From positions 1-64,000 of the forward strand of contig ONCH01000002.1 in assembly GCA_900316265.1 (NCBI GenBank): a stretch of DNA of 64,000 nucleotides. The letters are read 5' to 3'. Origin of the DNA: an uncultured Prevotellaceae bacterium. GTDB lineage: Bacteria > Bacteroidota > Bacteroidia > Bacteroidales > Bacteroidaceae. Both the position numbers and the translations under genes were made by a program. Within the stretch, counting starts at the first letter, position 1, and each line of letters begins with the position of its first letter. Shown here one piece after another: positions 59,158-64,000 of the stretch. Below the pieces are notes generated by a model, which did not search any database, was not told where the DNA came from, and saw nothing but the letters and a program-made list of their open reading frames with translations.

Positions 59158-59165
59158 TATTTTTG
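59158..59165 (+). promoter_or_regulatory. Promoter -7 box (TATTTTTG) of the small-protein/adhesin unit
   Basis: TTATTTTTGCATAG lies 27 bases before ATG 59192 and just downstream of the direct repeats. Confidence 0.6.
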
Positions 59166-59191
59166 CATAGCAAATTAATCATGTAAGAGTT

Positions 59192-59326
59192 ATGACTGAA
59201 GCCATCAATGAATTCCTAAAGCTCCCCCTGTGGGTCAGCATCCCCCTCTCGGCGGTTTACGTCGCACTGATGGGGTACATCATCTATATTCTATGGCTTT
59301 ATCGCCGAGAATATAAGACGAATTGA
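59192..59326 (+). CDS. 44-residue single-pass membrane protein
   Basis: ATG 59192 to TGA 59324-59326 gives MTEAINEFLKLPLWVSIPLS, then a hydrophobic helix VYVALMGYIIYILWLY, then a basic end RREYKTN. It has a promoter-like element at the right distance, and the next gene starts 19 bases later. The positive C-terminus suggests N-out/C-in topology. No family is recognised. Its place opposite a membrane-bound AraC regulator makes a regulatory or accessory membrane role possible, but this is inference. Confidence 0.6.
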   Translation: MTEAINEFLKLPLWVSIPLSAVYVALMGYIIYILWLYRREYKTN

Positions 59327-59344
59327 AAAAAATACGAATAAATA

Positions 59345-62300
59345 ATGAAACGATTAATGAACAAGCAACTTAACCTAGTCCTCGCCGTGGCGCTGACGAT
59401 AGTGGCACTGGCGACGGGACAGACGGCGTGGGCCGAGAGTACGTGGACGGTCACGAACAACAACGGCAATAGCAACACGTTTACTATCAAGCGAAGCGAG
59501 ACGGGCTACGTGCAGAAGGTGCTCTACCGCACCATCAGCCTCAGTGCTTATGCTGGCCAGCACTTCACCGCCAAATACGGTGAACTGGAATTCAAGGAAG
59601 ACGAAGACACCAAGACCGTCACTGTCAATGAGCTGTCGCCTACCGGCGCTTACTTGTACTACACGAATGGAACGACAGTCAAGTACGGCTTCGAAGTGAC
59701 TGACCGTGCCGGCTTCCGCTTAGACTATGCCGAGCGTAGCAAGACGTGGGGTACCAGCGTGCCTGCCAGCGGCATCTTTGATGAGAAGGAACTAAATATA
59801 CATTCAAACCCCATCACCGTCACCGATGGCGGTTACGCTCAGGCTTATCATAGCGTGAATGTAGGTAATTATTATACCGCCGCGCCTAAATCCTACCTCA
59901 CTGCTGTCGGCGCCCAACTGCGTATGACCGTTACCTTCGATGCCCGCGAGAAGGATGACGGCTATCAGTATATACAGATTTACGCTAATACAACTGCCGA
60001 TGCAGACCACACCGATACGGGAGCCAAGAATGGCAATCCTGGCACTATCAACTACTCCAAGTATATGGCTGGTTTCACCATCGACGGTAACGTGTCCAGC
60101 ACCTATTACCCCTACACGTTTCCGCTAACTTCTAAGGGGAGCAATTGTGGTTATGTGGCTCATCCTTGGAGTGGCAACAGCAATGGCAATCTTGAGCAGC
60201 AGTACTTCAATACCAACTGTCGTGCTACCGACGGCAGACTTATCATTCCTACCGAACTCACCAGTCTCTATGTCCGCTTCAACGCCAGCGGCAATAACAG
60301 CGATACGTGGTATGCTCAAAACGTCAAGGCCCATATCCAGGCCGTTGACGGCACCAACCCCACCAAAAGTGCGGTATCTGTTAACCCAGGCCGTCATGCC
60401 AAGGGCAATACCGTTTATGTGAGTGTGGCCTTCAGCGAGATTGTTACTAGCACCAACGCCACGCTTTCCACCTCTTGGGGCCCAATGACCCTTGAGGCAG
60501 GTTCCGGCACCAACGTGCTGACTTTCAGCACTACCATTCCGCAGGATGCTACTGGTAACCTCAACATTACTGGTATCAGCGGCACCATCAAGGACCTTGC
60601 AGGCAAAAGCCTGAGTGGTGGTGTTACTGCCAGTAATCTCTGCTCCCTCGATGCTGACTTCGCCTACGCCATCAATGACTTTCAGCAGGAAGACGGTAAC
60701 TACCTTATTAAAACGCATGAAGACTTGATCGGTCTGGCCGGATTCGTGAACAGCGGCAACAAGTGCAAAAATCTCACCTTCCTGCAGGTGGCCGACATCG
60801 CTTTCCCCCACGCCACCAACTGGAACAGCAGCTCCAGCACCGAGAACAACTACATCGCCATTGGTACCTATGATAATCCCTTCTGTGGCACTTTCAGCGG
60901 TCAGGCTCACACCATCAGTGGCATACGTATCTATAAATCCAATACCTCCAATCTTGGTCTTTTTGGTGCGGTTATGGAAAACGGCACCGTCAAGCGTGTC
61001 AACCTCGTAGATGCCCGTATCACGGCCGGCCATTGTGCCGCTGGTATCGTAGGACGAACCTACATTGCCACCATTGAGGACTGCACTGTGGGTGACGACG
61101 TGTGCATCCATACCGCTCAGAGCGAAATCCAGAGCCACGGCGGCATTGTGGGTGCTAATCAAGGCGCCCCCGTGCGCCGATGCATCAGCCGCGCCACCCT
61201 CACTGTGGCCGACGGCCTGAACGGCTGCTATTGCTATGGAGGTATTGTTGGCAAGAACTGGAGCGACACCATCACCGACTGCATCGCTGAGGGCGTCGTC
61301 ATCCCCGATGTCAACGGCCGCGGAGCTATCGTCGGTTACAAGGAAAACGTTGGAACACTCACCCGCAACTACTACCGCGGCTGCACCGTGGCGGGCGTGG
61401 CGAACGCCACCGGTGTAGGAAGGGGTAACGGCGAAAGTAGCAAGACCACTAGCGATGTGGACGGCGCCCGCGCCCTCTACGCCATCACGCTTGGCACTAA
61501 TGTTACCATCGACCGCACACCTGCTACCGACCCACTGCCTGGCACTAACAATATGACTTACGACAATGGTGCGGATATCAACGGTTTGGCTTATGCCTAT
61601 GCTGGTGCGACGGTAACCCTCGGCTACAGCGGCAATAATATCGGTTACCACGTGGAATACAGCACCACAGCCGGTACCTTAGAGGGCAATACGCTCACTA
61701 TGCCCAGTGAGGATGTCACCGTTAGCGCCACCGTTTTTGCCAACACCTACACCGTGCACTTCAATAAGAACCACAACGATGCCGAGGGCACAATGGGCGA
61801 CCAGACCCTCACCTACGACGTGGCGCAGACCCTCACCGCCAACACCTTCAAACGCGGGGGATACACCTTCAGCGGCTGGAACACCCAAACCGATGGCAAC
61901 GGCACCAGCTACACCGACGAGCAGGAGGTTTCTAACCTCACGGACGAAGATGGTGTCACCATCACTCTCTACGCCCAATGGACCCTCCGCAAGGACGCCG
62001 TGACGCTCTCTGTAGATCCTGACATCCCAGAGGGCACCGCAGGACACTACTATGTGACTTTCGGGCGCAATTCCTACGGTGACAAAGTGCTGCCGCTCTC
62101 CACCGACGACCTTGCGGCGGGGAAGAACGTTTTCAAGATATATGATGACGGCGGCAAGGATGGCAACCACTCCTCCGGCTGCCAAAGCAAGATGGTCATC
62201 TACGTCCCCAAGGGCTATATCATCCAAGTAGCTGGCACGGTGTGGACGGAATACTACCCTGAGTTGGTATTCTTGAGTGTGTTTGATAACGACCATATAG

Positions 62301-64000
62301 ACTCTGACCACATTCTTGCCACAGTGAATAGCCCTTCCGACGGCGAGGAAACCAACTTCGGCCCCGTCACCACGACGGGCAAAGCTATGTGCCTCTACTT
62401 CAGAGCATCGGCTTATGAGACGACCTACCAAGGCGTCGACCTTACCGTGACGGTGATGGAGGAACCGCGCTATAACGTCAGTGTGGCCACAGGCATCGAG
62501 CACGGCACCGTTACACCATCGGGCACCTCGGCCTATTGGAACGACAACATCACGCTCACCCTGACGCCCGACGAGGGCTACACCATCGGCACGGTAACAT
62601 GGAACGACGGCACCGACCACGTCATCACACCCGTGAACAACGTCTATTCCTTCGCCATGCCGCAGCACGATGTCACCGTTAGTGCTACCTTCCTGGACGA
62701 AGTGGCTTACTATTGGGGCGAGGGCAACGACGGCTCGGCGGAGCATCCCTACGTCATCCGCAACAAGGCGGGCTGGGACTTGCTTGTGACGAAAACGACA
62801 TCCTACAATAATATTACCAATGGTAAATACTTCGAACTGTCTAAAAATATCAGCGATGTCACTGAGAGTGTTCTCTACTTTGGTGGCCACCTGAACGGTA
62901 AGGGACATAAGATAACGCTGGCGATGAACGACAACAGCGGCCAGGCTAATGGCCTTATCTGGAGTGCTGCCTCCCCCTGTACCATCAGCAACCTCACGCT
63001 GGATGGCAGCATTGTGAGTCAGGGACAGTATGTGGGTAGCTTCATGACCCAGTCAAACCTTTCCGTCACATTCACCAACTGCCGTAGCAGTGTGGCCATC
63101 ACTTCCTCATATTCGGGCAACGATTTCAGAGGAGGTGGCTTTATCGGCTACACCGGCGACAATTCTATCTTAATAGATTGTTGTGTCTTCGACGGCTCAT
63201 TCACCAGCAGCAACAACCTCACTTTCTCTCTTTGGGTAGGCGGCAGCAAATATCAGATTACCCACTCCGCCTATCTTTATGGTGGTGAGGCGCACTTCTA
63301 TAATGGTGTTAATGATAGTAATATTCTTGCCTATCGTCTGATGTTCGTCAGTCCTACTAGTCCTGCCATCGCTATGCGTACAGACGGCACTGCCATCGGC
63401 AATGACGCAGGTATGATCTATGCCGACGGCTTTACCCTCGACGGCGATGAATACTACAAAAATGGCGCCACCGTTACCTTCGGCGTTCCCAAACTGGTTA
63501 TCACCGCAGCAGATTACCAGTTCAGCACCTTCGCCAACTTCCCTGCAACCATCAATGCCGACGGCACGGCGAGTTTTATCATGCCTCAATGGTATACCAC
63601 CGCTACCATCACTGGCTTAGCGGCCTACTACATCGATGCCGACGGCAACGGGCAGTACTGTACCGACTTTACCGTCATAAAGAGTAGCAAAAGTTATGTT
63701 AGCTTCGGTAAAAATAACGAGGAGCACTGGTATGTAGTCACCGATGATGTTACCGTCAAGGGGAGAACCTACAGTTATGCCCTCCAATTTAGCGGTGACA
63801 CCCATCTCATCCTCTTCGACGGTGCCAGCCTCACTGCCAGCCTTGCGCTTCAAACAGTTTCGGGGCTGAAGAACATTGTCAAAGTCAATGGTAATCTTAC
63901 TATCTACGGACAAAGTGAGGGCACTGGTACGCTGACCACCAGCAATACTGTAAGTCAGACGGGAAGTAGTAATCATGAGTATCAAATTATGGGAATTTAC
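59345..64000 (+). CDS. Giant surface adhesin-like protein, 3'-truncated by window edge
   Basis: An open frame of 1552 codons runs from ATG 59345 to the last base without a stop. The signal peptide ends near TAWA. An N-terminal beta region is followed by a big-domain/Ig-like part (VSVNPGRHAKGNTVYVSVAFSE, about residue 345), a GLUG-type repeat region (about 450-700, PFCGTFSGQAHTISGIRIY, LGLFG, GGIVGAN), a Listeria-Bacteroides/InlB B-type repeat (about 799-879, YTVHFNKN...GWNTQTDGNG...LYAQW), a divergent bacterial repeat (about 1042-1115, HGTVTPSG...DEGYTIGTVTW) and a second GLUG-like region. It is a likely surface adhesin or matrix protein. Codons are richer in third-position C than upstream genes. 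Long minus-strand frames opposite it are shadows. Confidence 0.85.
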   Translation, partial: MKRLMNKQLNLVLAVALTIVALATGQTAWAESTWTVTNNNGNSNTFTIKRSETGYVQKVLYRTISLSAYAGQHFTAKYGELEFKEDEDTKTVTVNELSPTGAYLYYTNGTTVKYGFEVTDRAGFRLDYAERSKTWGTSVPASGIFDEKELNIHSNPITVTDGGYAQAYHSVNVGNYYTAAPKSYLTAVGAQLRMTVTFDAREKDDGYQYIQIYANTTADADHTDTGAKNGNPGTINYSKYMAGFTIDGNVSSTYYPYTFPLTSKGSNCGYVAHPWSGNSNGNLEQQYFNTNCRATDGRLIIPTELTSLYVRFNASGNNSDTWYAQNVKAHIQAVDGTNPTKSAVSVNPGRHAKGNTVYVSVAFSEIVTSTNATLSTSWGPMTLEAGSGTNVLTFSTTIPQDATGNLNITGISGTIKDLAGKSLSGGVTASNLCSLDADFAYAINDFQQEDGNYLIKTHEDLIGLAGFVNSGNKCKNLTFLQVADIAFPHATNWNSSSSTENNYIAIGTYDNPFCGTFSGQAHTISGIRIYKSNTSNLGLFGAVMENGTVKRVNLVDARITAGHCAAGIVGRTYIATIEDCTVGDDVCIHTAQSEIQSHGGIVGANQGAPVRRCISRATLTVADGLNGCYCYGGIVGKNWSDTITDCIAEGVVIPDVNGRGAIVGYKENVGTLTRNYYRGCTVAGVANATGVGRGNGESSKTTSDVDGARALYAITLGTNVTIDRTPATDPLPGTNNMTYDNGADINGLAYAYAGATVTLGYSGNNIGYHVEYSTTAGTLEGNTLTMPSEDVTVSATVFANTYTVHFNKNHNDAEGTMGDQTLTYDVAQTLTANTFKRGGYTFSGWNTQTDGNGTSYTDEQEVSNLTDEDGVTITLYAQWTLRKDAVTLSVDPDIPEGTAGHYYVTFGRNSYGDKVLPLSTDDLAAGKNVFKIYDDGGKDGNHSSGCQSKMVIYVPKGYIIQVAGTVWTEYYPELVFLSVFDNDHIDSDHILATVNSPSDGEETNFGPVTTTGKAMCLYFRASAYETTYQGVDLTVTVMEEPRYNVSVATGIEHGTVTPSGTSAYWNDNITLTLTPDEGYTIGTVTWNDGTDHVITPVNNVYSFAMPQHDVTVSATFLDEVAYYWGEGNDGSAEHPYVIRNKAGWDLLVTKTTSYNNITNGKYFELSKNISDVTESVLYFGGHLNGKGHKITLAMNDNSGQANGLIWSAASPCTISNLTLDGSIVSQGQYVGSFMTQSNLSVTFTNCRSSVAITSSYSGNDFRGGGFIGYTGDNSILIDCCVFDGSFTSSNNLTFSLWVGGSKYQITHSAYLYGGEAHFYNGVNDSNILAYRLMFVSPTSPAIAMRTDGTAIGNDAGMIYADGFTLDGDEYYKNGATVTFGVPKLVITAADYQFSTFANFPATINADGTASFIMPQWYTTATITGLAAYYIDADGNGQYCTDFTVIKSSKSYVSFGKNNEEHWYVVTDDVTVKGRTYSYALQFSGDTHLILFDGASLTASLALQTVSGLKNIVKVNGNLTIYGQSEGTGTLTTSNTVSQTGSSNHEYQIMGIY

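Noticed and set aside
60125..61651. 508-codon open frame on the minus strand
   Set aside because: It lies opposite the adhesin frame, which has a signal peptide and recognised repeat domains. The minus frame has no recognisable domain or leader and is explained by codon bias.
61679..62908. 409-codon open frame on the minus strand
   Set aside because: Same reason; it faces the InlB B-type and GLUG-like parts of the adhesin.

Overview
This window looks like a chromosome segment from a Prevotellaceae member (Prevotella/Xylanibacter type, rumen or gut). Evidence: Bacteroidota -7 boxes of the form TAnnTTTG upstream of most transcription units, AT-rich leaders without Shine-Dalgarno sequences, a SusC/SusD pair, a dense set of secreted glycoside hydrolases and esterases, short type IX-like C-terminal tails, and a PorQ-like protein. 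No rRNA, tRNA, CRISPR array, transposase or phage gene was recognised. As I recall it, the GH10-CE1 gene resembles the bifunctional xylanase/feruloyl esterase described from Prevotella ruminicola 23.

Layout. 1-3785: a 5'-truncated GH95 gene and a GH31 gene, translationally coupled. 4012-9167: SusC and SusD. 9292-20916: a tightly packed run of GH10-CE1, four GH43 genes (one with two GH43-CBM6 units in one chain) and an alpha/beta-hydrolase esterase. 21089-35006: CE6-like esterase, type-B carboxylesterase, CE1-type esterase with a decayed second half, a GH10 with a beta-helix-like N-terminus, another esterase, a GH3 beta-xylosidase, and a CE15 glucuronoyl esterase fused to a thioredoxin module. 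35064-44852: two ECF sigma/anti-sigma pairs with a similar upstream element, a lipoprotein, a thioredoxin-fold protein, a related protein without thioredoxin, and a TonB-receptor-like barrel. 44951-55181: GH27, two more thioredoxin-fold proteins, a CDF transporter, GH97 and GH43. 55360-64000: SLC13-type transporter, PorQ-like protein, a membrane-bound AraC regulator on the minus strand, a 44-residue membrane protein, and the first 1552 codons of a very large adhesin-like protein.

How it may work together. Backbone-cutting xylanases, debranching GH43/GH95/GH31/GH27/GH97 enzymes, acetyl/feruloyl/glucuronoyl esterases, a GH3 xylosidase and SusC/D import form a near-complete set for highly decorated, ester-linked glucuronoarabinoxylan (inference from family content). 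The least familiar part is 32-51 kb. Five proteins there share a small beta domain, four of them end in a CxxC thioredoxin fold, one of these is fused to a CE15 esterase, and they are interleaved with two ECF sigma systems. A 657-base gap at 37164-37820 holds repeats, promoters on both strands and a possible 26-codon ORF. Heptamer microrepeats recur in genes and gaps, including a 27-base exact copy shared in the same frame by the GH3 and GH27 genes.
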